The notes beneath the pieces were generated by a model, which was given only the letters and a program-made list of their open reading frames with translations, searched no databases and had not been told where the DNA came from. A program made the translations under genes and the position numbers. This document shows positions 40,772 to 54,600 of a stretch of 64,000 nucleotides of DNA, piece after piece. Position 1 is the stretch's first letter; each line of letters opens with the position of its first letter. This DNA comes from Anolis sagrei (lineage: Eukaryota > Chordata > Lepidosauria > Squamata > Anolidae), in NCBI RefSeq assembly GCF_037176765.1, contig NC_090021.1:143058574-143122573 (forward strand), in the 5' to 3' direction.

Positions 40772-41305
40772 GCCTCGCTATTCTGCTTTGGTCAGACCTC
40801 ACCTGGAATACTGCCCAGTTCAGGGCACCACAGTTCAAAAGAGATATTGACCAGCTGGAAGGCATTGTGGTGAAGGCAACTAAAATGATCAAAGGTCTGA
40901 GACCATGCATCCCTATGAGGAGCAGCTTAAAGAACTGGGTATATTTAGCTTGCAGAAGTGAAGATTGAGAGGAGACATGATAGCCATGTATAAATATTTG
41001 TAACGATGTCATAACAAAGAGGGAGCAGGGTTGCTTTCTGCTGTCCTGGAGACTAGGACTCAAAGCAATGGGTTCAAATTAGAGGAAAGGAGATTCCATC
41101 TGAACAATAGGAAGAACCTTTTGACTGTAAGAATTGCTCAACTGTAGAACTCTGCCCCGGAGTTCGGTGGAGGCTCCTTCTTTGGAAGCTTTTAAACAGA
41201 GGCTGGATGGCCATCTGTTGGGGATGCTTTGATTGTGCTTTTCCTGCATGGCAGGTGGTTGGACTAGATGGCTCATGTGGTCTCTTCCATTATTCTATGG
41301 TTCTA
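40772..41305 (+). mobile_element. CR1 LINE, 3' part
   Basis: The longest CR1 piece here: GGTCAGACCTCACCTGGAAT (CR1 RT C-terminus) to TCTTCCATTATTCTATGGTT at the 3' end. Confidence 0.8.
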
Positions 41306-41519
41306 CTTTAGTTCTTTGGCCTGTTTTATTCAAAATGAGCATGAGTGAAGCATCAATTTGCAGCAAGACATATAATGAATGATAGAATGAGATACAATGT
41401 TTTACTAATATTTTGATGCCACTAGGCAGCTTTACCTTGGCGTTGTGGAAGGTAAACAACATGTGTTGCTGGGCTGTATGTTCCAGTGAACATGGAATAC
41501 GGCCATACAATCCAGAAAA

Positions 41520-41593
41520 CTCATAGCAGGCTGTTAGAAATTGTGGGAGTTGAAGTCCAAAACACGTGTAAGGCCCAACTTTGCCCATGCCTG
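41520..41593. mobile_element. hAT terminus fragment
   Basis: GGGAGTTGAAGTCCAAAACA ... GCCCATGCCTG; reversed it begins CAGGCATGGGCAAAGTTGGG, a hAT-type end. Confidence 0.5.
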
Positions 41594-41599
41594 TATTAG

Positions 41600-41755
41600 G
41601 GCCTCATCACACTTGAGCATTTATCCACTTTAATCCACTTTAAATGCTGTGACTGCCTCCTGCAGATTTCTGTGGTTTGTAGGCTTTGGTGGATGAGCAC
41701 AAGGCCCTTCCATAAACTACAAACCCTAGAGTTCTGCAGGAGGCAGTCACAGCAT
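41600..41755. repeat. foldback repeat
   Basis: GTGACTGCCTCCTGCAGA (41650) is repeated inverted as TCTGCAGGAGGCAGTCAC (ending 41751), with GTTTGTAG / CTACAAAC inside; probably a MITE. Confidence 0.65.
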
Positions 41756-41905
41756 TGACTGTGGTTGCCAGTCGGGTTCTGGCTGGTTGGAGCAGACGCC
41801 CCCCAGAAGACCAAAGTGTGTGTGGCGGATTGTATGGGAGAAGGTGGGTCTTTAGGTAACCTGGATCCAAACCATGTAGGGCTTTAAAGGCCCAAACCAT
41901 CACCT
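41756..41905 (-). mobile_element. L2-clade LINE fragment
   Basis: Minus strand: VWAFKALHGLDPGYLKTHLL then PYNPPHTLWSSGG, a conserved L2 reverse-transcriptase C-terminal block. Confidence 0.65.
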
Positions 41906-42086
41906 TTTACAAAACCATACTTTTTTACTAAATAGAATCCTATAAAACTGTTCAAATGATTAATGCTCCTTTATGACTTTAATAGTTTTATTGGTAATTT
42001 TAGACGAAAGTGTTCTTATTTCTAAAAGTTTTTTTCCTTTTTTTTCTTAACAGTTCATATCTGTGCTTTTAGTTTGGAATTTCAAA

Positions 42087-42672
42087 ATGGAGTCTAAGAA
42101 GGAAATTATAAATGACCAGCGGTTTTCCTCCATTACAAAAGATCCTAGATTTTGGGAAATGCCAGAAAAAGACCGCAAGATCAAAATTGATAAAAGGTTT
42201 CGTGCGATGTTCCATGACAAGAAATTCAAGTTGAAATACACTGTGGATAAGCGAGGACGACCTATTAATCACAGCTCAACAGAGGACCTGAAACGCTTTT
42301 ATGCGCTTTCTGATTCAGATTCCGATGTTCCAGAATGTGATGATAAACAAACTGAGATAAAAAAGCGCAAGTCTAAAGGAAAGAAAGGCTCTGAAAAACC
42401 CAGTGCTGCACAAGACAGCAAAGTAGCAGTTTGTAAAAGCTCACCAAAGTCAAAAGCAGATGCTTTAAAAAATGAAGGCCAGAAAAGCAAACCCTTAAAG
42501 ACCATGAAGAATGTGAAAAACTCAACTGCAATTGAATCTGTGCAAGATAAGGAGCTGGCACCAAAAAAGAAAAACAAGCAGGGTGTAAGGTCTGCAGAAG
42601 ACCTTCATGAATGTCAGAAATCTTCACGGAAAGCTGTAAAAAAGGAAGCAGTGAAAGAGTGCACCATAGAAG
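42087..42672 (+). CDS. ESF1: ESF1 first coding exon
   Basis: Starts at ATG 42087 (acceptor ends 42053, no upstream ATG in the exon). Encodes [20 protein letters not shown] to KECTIE plus one base; Lys-rich second half. Donor GTAACG at 42673. The frame happens to stay open into the intron until 42707. Confidence 0.95.
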
Positions 42673-45600
42673 GTAACGTAGACCATGAAAGAACTGAATT
42701 GTGTTAGTTAAATTGAATTAATTAGTGTCATCTTGTCTACGTTTTATCTTCCTTTCTTTGGAAGTAATTTTTATTGGTTCAGACAGGATTTGTTGTTAGG
42801 TGTTTCTGATTTATGGCAATCCCAGAGTGGTTTTATTATAGAGTTTTTTGAGGCTTAAGAGTATATGACTTACCTAAAGTCATCCAGTTGGTTTTCATGG
42901 CTGAGCAGGAATTTGAATTCTTCTTTCCAGAGTCTAGTGCTCAAACCACTATGCCAAGTTGGAGTTTCCTTGCGCAGAAAGTCTCTTGGCTCCGGCTTTC
43001 ACAATGCACAACATTCAGAGCAGCAAACTCTTAATCATACCTTTCTCTTTCAACCAGACCAGAAAACTAACGTTACCTTCCTCTTTTCCTACTGCCTTTT
43101 CTCTTACCAAGCATTATTGTCTTTTCTGGAGAGTTATGCCTTCACTGATACAACCAAAGTATGATGGCCTCAGTTTAATCAGCTTTTAGGATGAGTTCCC
43201 TAGAATTCTCAGTTACTTAATGGCTTGCATATTGCTATATTGTAAAGGTTATAGATACATTGCTTAGTGCAATGCAAAAGCTATTTAAAAGAAGTTGAGA
43301 AAAATTGTAATATGTCACTTGCAATTTGGGGATAGATAAAATAAAGTGGTGTGAAAACCACTTTTCCAAAATAAATATACTATCAAAATATTGACATATT
43401 TAAAATGGTATTAAAATAATTGCTTCTTTTATTTCTTATTTATGATAGAATTTTTCCCATAGTTTTCCAGAAAATTTTGGAAAGCGGTTATAAGCATGCT
43501 ATTATCAGCTTTTATGAAATTATTTTTTTAATCCACTAAGTGAATCCTTTAACAATGTTCTATTCTTATTTATACACATATCTAATGTATGTGTGTGTAT
43601 ATATATATGTAGATTATTTTGTTATGATTGTTATAGAATCATAATTATTATTTTAAAATATTTTATTTAGATTGGGGGTGTACAGTGTGTAGATTAGGGA
43701 TGTACTATGCCTACTGATTGCAGCCTCCAGGATCATCACTCCCCAGTCAACATGTTGTGACTCCTCCCCAAATACTTTTAGGGGTCACAGCGGTGTTTTG
43801 CTGCATTTAAATCCAAGAAGATCTTTCCCTGAAACAGGAAGTAATATCCACTTACTTCCTCTTTTTTTAGAAGGTCTTTCCTGAGCCTGAAATAATGCCA
43901 AGAAATGATCCACAAACAGGTTAAAGACCATTAGAGGACGGAATTTCTTTTCTTTATGTGGCTTGATGCAGTGGAGAATTATAGCCATCCCAGCTGTCCT
44001 GTGGGGAAAATTCCCTCCCTAGTATTTCCCAGTTGCCCATCCCTGGTTTGGACAAATAGTATTGTGCACGTCTGCTAAACACTCTGTTTTTCCACCTTCA
44101 TTTAGCAAAGGAAAATGATTCTTCTGTCAGTCCTGCCAATGAAAAAGGTTTAAAAAACAAAACTTGCAAAAATGAGGAAAACTCTGACCTTGAAGAGTCG
44201 GAACACAGCCGAGAAACTGAAGAGGAAGAAGAGTCAGAAGAGAGTGGAGACCTGGAAGAGGAAAGTGATTTGGGAGATGATGGAGAAATGATGGAAGAAA
44301 GTGATTCCGATGAAGAAGAGGAAGAGACTGGAGAAGAAAGTGGCACAGATGGTGATGAAAGTGACAGTGGGCCAGATTTGGCGAGGGGGAAAGGCAACGT
44401 TGAAACTAGCTCCGAGGAGGAAGAGGAAGATGATATGACAGAGTTATTTCCAAAAGAAGCAGAAATTATACATAGATGGGGAGAACTCACTAAAGATGCC
44501 CCTCGTGCAGATGAGGTAATGTTTCTAGAAGGGTGGGCAACCCATTATACCATCCAGGTGTAATTGGCTGACATTTTAGATCATCCTATCCAGCATGGTA
44601 AGTGGGCAGGTTGATAGGAGTTTTATTTCAGCAGCACTTTTGAACCAACATCCCTACCTCTAGCTTAAAGAATTATAAAAGTGGTAACTGTATAATTTAT
44701 GATTTCAATAGTTCTTCAGCATGCTAAATACCTTTTATTTCATCTCCCCCCTCCTTTACCAATCCTAACAATGTTTATTATAAATCCTGTTGGTACTTAC
44801 TCAGGTAGCTCTCATACAGTTTCAACTTGGGCCACAGCAGACCTATGGTAATTAAACATTATGAATGTCTACTCAGAAGAAAGCTCTGTTAAGTTCAGGG
44901 GGATTTGGTGGCAGACAAATGTGCACAGAATTGCACACTAAATAATACCAAGTGGATAGACTCCATGTGTAACAAATGGCTTTGACCGTGAGGTTTCATC
45001 TGCACCTCTGCATTGCTGAAATCTAGAACAGTGGTTCTAAACCTTTGGTCCTCCAAGTGTTTTGGACTTCAACTCCCAGAAATCCCAGCCAGTTTACCAG
45101 CTATTAGGAATTATGGGATCTGAAGTCCAAAATCCCTGGAGGATCAAAGGTTGAGAACTACTGGTCTAGTTGAACCAGTGCTTTTGCCAGCAACATGCCT
45201 TTGCAACTTTTTATTCCTTGATGAGGGAGACAAATTCATGTCATCAGCTGGTAGAATTTTAAAAACATACTAAACAATTCCACCATTGTGACAGTAGACA
45301 CCAAAAGTAACTATGAACACTTATAGCAAAGGCCATTTTTTTAAAACTCCCAACTTGAAAGAACTTTCCCATTAAAATGGAAAGGATTGTGTGATTTGAG
45401 GGTGTGCACACACATGTGTATTGATGCAATTAACAAATTGAACTTATTTGAACTTCCAGAAACTGAAACCTTTTGCTCTTGATACGTATTTCTAAGTTAT
45501 TTTGTTAACTTATTATTTTGTTAACTACATCCTTGAATTCAGAACAAACTTGGGAGAAGTGCTGTTGATTTGTTCTTTCATCAGCTATGCAGACATACTC

Positions 45601-48600
45601 ACATTTTCTAAACTATACCAATACATTTACATCTTGTGATGTTTCTGGTCAAGCAAGAATTCCAAGGTGAAGGAGAGGGACCTAGTCTTATTAGAATATC
45701 TTTGCTGGACACATAAGGTCAAGCTGTGGCTTGATGACCTTATTTTTCAGTCATTCTCTATGACGGAATATTTGATCAGATTGGACTGTGAGCTCCCTGG
45801 TTCCCGTGCTGTACAGAAATTTAGATTTCTAACAAAATGTTTGATTTACTTAGAACACAATGTTGTACTCTGCGTCAGGCCACAGGGAAAGGCAAGTAAT
45901 ATGACTGTGGTTATTAGGCATGGAGATCATGCTTTGATAAGTTTATGTTGCCTTAAAGTGGGGTCAAGTTACAGTTCAAAAGAGCTGGAGAACTTGCTCA
46001 TAAAGGTTAGACATTGTTTGTTATAAAATGTGTGGTTAAAGAACCTGTTTCCTCCCTTTACACAGATCACATGCAGATTGGCGGTTTGCAACATGGATTG
46101 GGATCGACTGAAAGCCAAGGATCTATTAGCTTTATTCAATTCATTTGTGCCCAAAGGTGGTGTTATTTTTTCTGTGAAGGTAAGTACTTATTTTAACCAT
46201 CAAAATGACCTTAACTGTCTTTGCTATGAGATTTGTAGACACTAAGTGCCTAAAAACAACTGATAAAATAAACACACAGTACAATTCAAAAAAGTAAAAC
46301 CAATAGCATATAAAAACAACAATTTAAAAACTCAGATCAATGCCCAATAATCTATGGTGACAACTGCCGTGAGACATGGCCAAATTGTAAATAAGACAAG
46401 GGAATAGGATAGTGCAAATTGTAGCTAGGGAACAAGGGCATAAGATGAAAGTGCAGTGCCATGTCATTAATTGTGTTTACATTCTCAAAGACTTGTTTAA
46501 ATATCCAAGTCTTCAAATCCCTATGGAAGGAGGATAGCGTGGAGGCCTGCCTAATCTCCCTAGGAAGAGCGTTCCAAAGCTGGGGGGCCACCACCGAGAA
46601 GGCCTTCTCTCTTGGTCCCCACTAACCACACTTGTGATGGTGGTGGCACCACGAGTAGGGCCTCCCGAAGATCTTAATGCTCACTCAGGTACCTGGGGTA
46701 GATGCGGTCACAAGGATAGGCGGGGCCCAAACCATTTAGGTCTTTATAGGTAATCTGCACTTGGAGACCAGAAAGTTATCGGTAGCCAATGGAGCTGTTT
46801 TAATAGGGGCATTGTATGCTCCCTATAGCCAACTCTAGTTAGTAGTCTGGCTGCCGATCTTTGTACCAATTGCAGTTTCCAAGTTGTCTTCAAAGGCAGG
46901 CCCATGGAGAGTGCATTACAGTGATCCAATCTTAATGTAACTAAGGAATGGACCACTGTGGCCAAATCTGGTTTCTCAACATATGGTCGCATCTGGCACA
47001 CAAGCTTTAAGTGTGCGAAGGCCCTCCCAACCAAGGCCGGCACCTGAGTTTCAAGCATCAGTGCTGCATCCAGGAGGAACTCCAGACTGCAGACCTGTGT
47101 CCTCTGGGAGTGTAACCCCGTCGAATACGGGTAGCCATCCTATACTCCAATCGGCCTCACAACTAACCAGGGGGACCTCTATTGTGTATGGATTAAGCTT
47201 CAGCTGGTTAGCCCTCATCCAATCCATCACAGCAGCCAGGCACTGGTCCAGGATCCAATGGGCTTCCTTGGAGTTAGATGGAAAGGAGTAGTAGAGTTGT
47301 GTGTCATTTGCATACAGATAGCACCAAACTCCAAAACTCCGGATGACCTCTCCCAGCGGTTTCATGTAGATGTTAAAAAGCATGGGAGATAGAATGGAAC
47401 CTTGCGGGACCCCACAGGTCAAAGACTAGGAATCTGAGCAGGTGTCCCCCAGCTTCACCAACTGGATGCAATTCTCCAGGAAGGAGCAGAGCCACTACAG
47501 TGCAAGACCCATTCTGGAGAGCTGCCCCAGAAGGATACCATGGTCGATGGCATCGAAAGCCGTTGAGATATCCAAGAAAACAAACATGGACACACTCCCC
47601 CTGTCAAACTCTGCACAGGTTATTCACCAAGGCGACCAAAGCTGTCTTCTGTGACCAGGCCTAAAACCAGACTGGGATGAATCAAGAGAATCAGTTTCAT
47701 CCAAGAATTCCTGGATTTGAGAGGATACCACATTCTCCAGAACCTTGCCTGAGAAGTGGAGGTTAGAAATAGGCCGGTAGTTGTTTAATACCGAGAAATC
47801 CAGAGATGCCTTCTTCAAAATTAGTTTTACTTTGAGTCCTTCTCCAATCCTGTCCTAGTCATTTGGGTTTGTGAAAAAGACAGCAGAAATAATGTATATT
47901 GAAAACCTTTGTCCATATTGCTCTGACATAGTTTCATGTACCTTTTTGATGGTTTCTAGATTTATCCTTCAGAGTTTGGAAAAGCTAGAATGAAAGAAGA
48001 AGCAGTGAGCGGACCAACAGAATTGTTAAGCCTTCCTGAGAACGTCACAGAGAAGGACAGGTATTTAATGTTTGTGAAATGTTTGTCCTTGTGAGCTCAC
48101 AACCCTGTCCACATTTAGTCTTCATAGCCCAAAGAAATGAAAAGCTTTAAAACATAATTTGCATCATAAACATGTCTTCCCTACTTTGTTATTGTTATGT
48201 GCCTTGAAGTCATGGCTTATCTGTTCCCACTTCCTTGTGCATCAAGTTTCTAGGAACCTATTATGAACTCATAATAGGTCATAGTCATAATCCAGAATAC
48301 ATCTTCCTTAAACTTGTTGAAAATCAGCGGGGCATTGATTTAGTTATGATTGATTGAAAACGTTTTAGTGAATTTTGTAAGCATGACTATAGGTGCATCT
48401 ACACTGTAGAATTAAAGTAGCTTGAAACGGCTTTAATTGCCATAGCTCAATACTGTGAAATGGGAATTTGAGTTTTGCCTTCCCTGCCAAAGAGTGCTGG
48501 TGCCTCACAAAATTACAAAATCCAGGATTCCATAGTGTTGAGCCATGGCAGTTAAAGTGGTCTCGGCACTGGAACATAAAAAAAAAAAACCTGTAATATT

Positions 48601-51600
48601 TCAGTCCACTTCAGATTGTTTTTTCTTTCTCCTTTTTTTTTTTTTTTTTGGTGATCTGTGCAGACTCAAAAGGTACAGGGCAGAAAACTGGTCTCTGGAC
48701 CTGCTGCACTTACCCACTCCTCATTTACTATGTTGATCATGTTTCATATGACAGTCTGATCAAGGCATAATAGGGAAACCATTATTTTCCTCTTCATAAG
48801 TGAACCACAGTGAACCTTGAGCTTTCATTTTCCCTCTTAAGGAAAAGAGGAACCTTCCAATTTTCTGTCTACATAAAAGTTTGTCTTTTTGTACCACAAA
48901 TTCTGTTTCTAGGTGACAATCCAGTGGCTCTTTGTGATGCCACTAGATTGGCTGTTGCTAGGTGCTAGCTCTCTGTGATGTCACTAAGAAATAAAGGTGA
49001 CGTGTTTGCAGGGAACGAAGAAAAAAAAGGGCCACAAGAAAAGTGGAAAAGTATGAGGAGAAGGAAAGAGAAATATGAGATAAAAGCAGGGGGGAGGGCG
49101 GGCCTTGGACACCTGGGCATCACCGGGTATCTAAGCTAGTCTATACACATAATAAAAAATGAAAGTCTGTATGTGTGTATATGGTAGGGGTATCCACTTA
49201 CACAGATAGCTTCCCTCCTCCACAAACAGCTATAACCCACAGTGCTTAGGGGCCTCCAAAAGCACTCCCTCCAATGACATTGCAGGTTATAGTGAGTGCC
49301 GCATCCCAGTGTTCCTTTCTCTCTCCATTGGCATGGAATTTGCATGACACCCCCCCCCCCCACCTACTGCCTCTCCCTTAACCCTTTCCTACCCTTTCCT
49401 ATAGTGCACAGTAAACAGACATACTGGAGGGAGTTGGGGGACTGACTCCACATGATGGAAGTTGTAGTTGTGTAATAGCTGGCTCAAAGAAGTTCTGATA
49501 GCTCTAAATGCATTCCATTTGCCCTTATTTATTTCAGTGTGAGCAATTTGCAGCATTATTTGATTGGCTTGTAAAATCCTATTGCCGTTTTTGTAGCTCC
49601 TTATGTATTATTGAGGAGCTCCTAGAGGCATTTTCATGCACCATGTTCTCCTCCTCTCTGGCCCAAGTGCTGTTATCTTTAGCTGAACTTTCTTTTAAAG
49701 GTATGTTGCAGTTCACCCTGCATCAAGGCACAGCACTTTGATCCCCACTGACAATGGAGCTGGACCACATTTGGCACACAGAACCCCCATGACCAGGTTT
49801 GTGGGTGGGGGGTTGTGGGAATTGACACTACTCCAATAGGCTCTCAGGTTACACTCCACTTACTTACTTAGGCGATCCCTCGTTGGACGAGTAAGATGGT
49901 CTTCCATCATGGGTTTCCCTGTGGGTCCGTATGTGGCTGTGGAGCCCTATTCTTGCTCTGCATCTTCTTCCGCGGTGAGGGCATTGGTTTCCAGGTGGAA
50001 GGCGGTCCCGGTCAGGGTTGGCTTGACGCGCCTTCCTCCTGACACGTTTCTCTCTTTCACCCTCCACTCGTGCCTCCTCGAATTCTGCAGCACTGCTGGT
50101 CACAGCTGACCTTCAGCTGGAGCGCTCAAGGGCCAGGGCTTCTCAGTTCTCAGTGTCTATGCACTCCAATAATAATGGAATTAGAAATTAGTAGGGGGAA
50201 AAAGAAATAAGGTGTGGAAATATAATAGTATAATTACAGGGAGAAAGGAAGATAGCGAATATATGGCCAAGCAAATTAGATATTACTTTCAAGAAAATAG
50301 CGGTTCATCCTAGGTGAGTACAATTTGGGACGCAGCAAGGGTTGTGGTCAGAGGACATTGCATCCTCAAACACAGGCTAACTAAAGAGAGATTGTATGCA
50401 GATAGACAAAATAAAATCCAGAAAATAAAGGACCTCCAAGCCCAACAACAGATCAAGCTTAGGGTACAAACACAGAACCTGACTGAAACACTGAGAAAGG
50501 AATTAGATGAATTGGATTTCCCTCACAATTTGGAAAAAGACAAAATCTAGTGAAAAATTAATTTCAAATTTCATGAAAAAATTGGCAAAATACCTAAAAA
50601 ACAGCAAGGAAAAACTGAGGGTTAAGGCTATAAAGACTCAGGAGTGATTTCCGTTTCCGAGGGGTAGATTTCTCTCACTTCTTGTAAGTCGGATGTTTGT
50701 AACCCAGGGACTGGCTGTTTATGCTTCCATACAGTTTCCACCACTAGATGGAACCTTGTTTCCATCTGTAGGTGAACAAACACCAGTATTATAGCAATTA
50801 TGTATGTGATCAGTTTAGTACTAAAAGTCTATGTTCCTGAGTTTCTTCAATTCAAAGACTCACTTTTTCCCTATATAAATATTTCTAAAAATGCAGTGTG
50901 TCTTAAAAGCACAAATGTGTCTTATGTGTTTTTGGTGGTAGTGGGACTGAAATTAGGGAACATCTTACAATCTATGAAATCTTACAATTTCAGAGATACA
51001 ATAGTTTAATTTTATAGCAGTATGATAACATAATGTATCTTTAGCAAGGAAAAGAGAGGAAACCGAATTTCAAAAATTACTGTGTAGGAAGCCCTGTTTT
51101 TTGTTGTTGTTTTTTTTTCCATGTCAGGAGCAACTTGTGAAACTGCAAGCTGTTTCTGATGTGAGGGAATGGGCCATCTGCAAGGACGTTGCCCAGGGGG
51201 CGCCCATATGTTTTACCATTTTGTGGGAGGCTTCTCTCATGTCCCCGCATGGGAAGCTGGAGCTGACAGACAGCAACTCACCTACTTCCCAGATTCGAAC
51301 TGCCAACCTTTTGGTCAGCAGTCCTACTGGCACAAGGTTTTAACTCAGCGCGCCACTAGGAGCTCTGGAAGCTCTGTTTTAAACACTGTTTTAACTGCTA
51401 GGATGCAATTTCTGAAAGGAAAAGGGATCCCTCTGGATACATATTAGGCTGTCAGGTGTAATGGGAGTAAGTCTTTGTATGTTGGAAACTATAAGTTCCA
51501 TCTCAAAAATCTGTGCTAGGTTTGAGGTCTGTGTGCATGCAAGGTATGTGGTGAGTTCAGTGGGTCCTCTGGATCTGTCTTCCGGATTTGATGCCAGGAT

Positions 51601-54600
51601 CCCACACAAAATGTTTAGTAAGGTGAATGATCAAATTCCATACTATTAGATTGCAGCAATATGTGCATGAATGCTTCAGCCTGGACATGGTTATGTTGCC
51701 ACAATTTTATGTATCAGATGTGATGATCCCCAGTTGATGGAAATCATGGATTCAGGGCCCACAAGTCCAGCATGTCTGTATTGAGATAAGCTACCTAATG
51801 TCTAAAGCACATGTGTCAAAACCTGCAGGTTCAATCTGACTGCCATGCCATTCTATATAGCCCTTCAGATGCTGAACTACAGCTTCTGTAGATGTCATGA
51901 CTAGAGTTGATGGAAATCGTGATACAGTAACATCAGGAAGGCTGTTTAGTGAGGATAGTTGGTTTCTAATTTAGACAAAAGGCTTGTGAATATCATGTCT
52001 GACTTTAAAATGTTATCTAGTCTCTCCCCAACTTCAGAACAATAAGTGCGATTGAGTTGCAATTCCTGTTATCCCCTGCAGATAATCAAAGATGATGGGA
52101 GTTGTTGTTCAATGACATCTGGAGACCCAAATTGGGTTAAAACTAAAGAGCACCAATCATTATGTAAAAAAATATAGCTGGCCCCCTCTATCCACTGATT
52201 CACCATCCATGGATTCAACGGCTCTTTGAAGGCAACCATAAGGCTGGTGTTGGCCTCGATGAAAATAAGTTTGACACTCCAGGTCTAAAGTTGGTTAGGT
52301 GGAGAGACAGTTGGCTATAGATCAGTGGTTCTCAGCTTGTGTGTCCCCAGATGTTTTGGCCTTCTAGAAATCCTAACAGCTAGTAAACTGGCTGAGATTT
52401 CAGGGAGTTGTAGGCCAAAAAACCCGGGGACCCACAGGTTGAGAACCACTGTTCTAAATGTTTTGACCTTCAACACCAAGAAGCCACGGCTAATGTAGCT
52501 CATGATAAAAAGTGTGTGAAAGATTCCACACACCAAAATAGGTTCTCCTTTTATTACTGCCCTGTCAGGAGGACAGTGTCTGCCATGTTGGTCAGAGTGC
52601 CCGGGTAATGATATTATATGTTCTTACTCTGTCATATGGACAGTGAGGGAATTAGATGGTCCTTTGGTGCTTGAATTGTTCTTTTGCTTCTGTAACAATA
52701 CTTGACTCTTCCTGTTTTACTACAGTGTTTATAAGGAGAAACTGAGAGATTATCAGTTCAAACGACTGAGATATTTCTATGCAGTAGTAGAATGCGACTC
52801 TTCTGAAACAGCTAATAAGATCTATGAAGAGTGTGATGGACTCGAATTTGAAAGCAGCTGTTCTTTTGTTGACCTCAGGTATGGTGTTTTGTCATTACTA
52901 CCCTGTTTCTAAAATATGTAGCTTAATATTATTTAGTAGTCTGAGGACCAGTGTTGCGTATTAGTAAGAGTATTAGGCTAGGACTAAAGGGGCTCACATT
53001 CAAATCCTTACTTAGTGGCTTTCGGCCAATGCTTCTCATACTGGTATTGGGAACAATAAAAGGTGGAAGAGATTCACATATACCACTTTTAACTTCTTAG
53101 TAGAAGAATGTGTTATAAATGTAACAAATTCATGAAGAATGTATTTAAAGAAGGGTTCTCCTTATCTTGCCCATGCTGAAATAATGGGATTAATTCGAGG
53201 TATCCTTGCAGCCCCCACACCTCAGGTGAAATGTGGACTTATTTAGATAATCCAAAGATGAATTTAAAATGCATTTTAAGAGACAATGCCATGCTGGAAA
53301 ATTGATGTGTAAGTGTTGACAACACTCTTTGCCTAGATTTCCTGTTGCTTCATAACCTAAAGCTATAGAAATGAGAGGGACAGTAAGAACTCACCAAGGA
53401 TAAGTTCTTCCCTTTTTAAAGCCATCTAATAATAAACATGGGATTTTCTATAGTTCTATATTTGTATCTTTAAGCTTCTTCCCATATATAGTGTAAGGCA
53501 GGATGGGCAGTGTGCAGCAGCTAGGTGCCTTCCTCCCACCCTTTGTCAGTTTTACACTTTGAGGAGGAAACCTCTTTTAGGCTTCTTAGGCTTTTTCCTG
53601 GCAAACTACATGTTACTTTTTTAATATATATTTTTATTGATTTTCTTAGAATACATCAATACCTTCAATACTCTTGTATTCCATACTCAATTCATTACAT
53701 CAACTATAAATGTATATATATCTTGTATACTTTTTTTTGTTCACCTTTGTGAACCCTTTCCGAGCCACTTCAATTTACATTCTCTTTCCAAAATACCATT
53801 TCTTTTTGTGGAGGTAATTTCCCATCTACTTCTTTTAAGCAGTTCTCAATAAATTTTCCCCAACTTCATCAAAGTCATTTTCCTTCCATACCCCTTTCCT
53901 AACCCTTAACCTACATGTCAGTTTATTCTTTATTTCTAGTTTCCATAGTTACTGTATATACTCGAGTATAAGCCTAGTTTTTCAGCTCTTTTTTTAGGCT
54001 GAAAAAGTCCCGCTCGGCTTATATTCGAGACAAGGTTATTTATTATTTTACCCTGTTAGAAATACATAATAAATGTATTGTTGTTGTTGTTGTTGTTGTT
54101 ACATTGATCATTCTACTTTATTATTGTTTTTTATTATGTTTATTATTTTACTCTATTATTACTGTTATTATTACATTTCCATTATTTTACTCTATTATTA
54201 GTACTAGTAGTATTATATTTATTTCTTTACTCTATTTTTATTGGAATGATATGCAAGCACATTTACATTGAAGAAGGTTAGATTAATGGTTTAATCAGAG
54301 TTCCACAGTCTTATCTTAAATTATAGTTTTATGTAAATATTCAAAACATTTAACGTACTGATGCCTCAATTAATGTAATTGTATTGTATCTATTTTTATT
54401 TTGAAATTTACCAGTAGCTGCTGCATTTCCTAACCGTGGCTTATACTCGAGTCAATATATTTTCCCAGTTTTTTGTGGTAAAATTAGGTGCCTCGGCTTA
54501 TATTCGGGTTAGCTTATACTCGAGTATATACGGTATATTTATTTTACCTTTCCAATTCTTTGCTATCAGTAATCTTGCTGCAGTTGACATGTTATCTATT

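Noticed and set aside
42673-42707. ESF1 first coding exon read through to a stop at 42707 as a short protein
   Set aside because: A good donor at 42673 joins in frame to the conserved acidic exon at 44106, as in other vertebrates.
44098-44490. Ser-rich open frame on the minus strand
   Set aside because: It is the mirror of the GAA/GAT-rich acidic exon of ESF1; no start context or homologue.
49862-50103. Host zinc-finger gene from the [17 protein letters not shown] motif
   Set aside because: Single short motif beside a (TAAG)n tail and without exons; more likely a LINE C-terminus.
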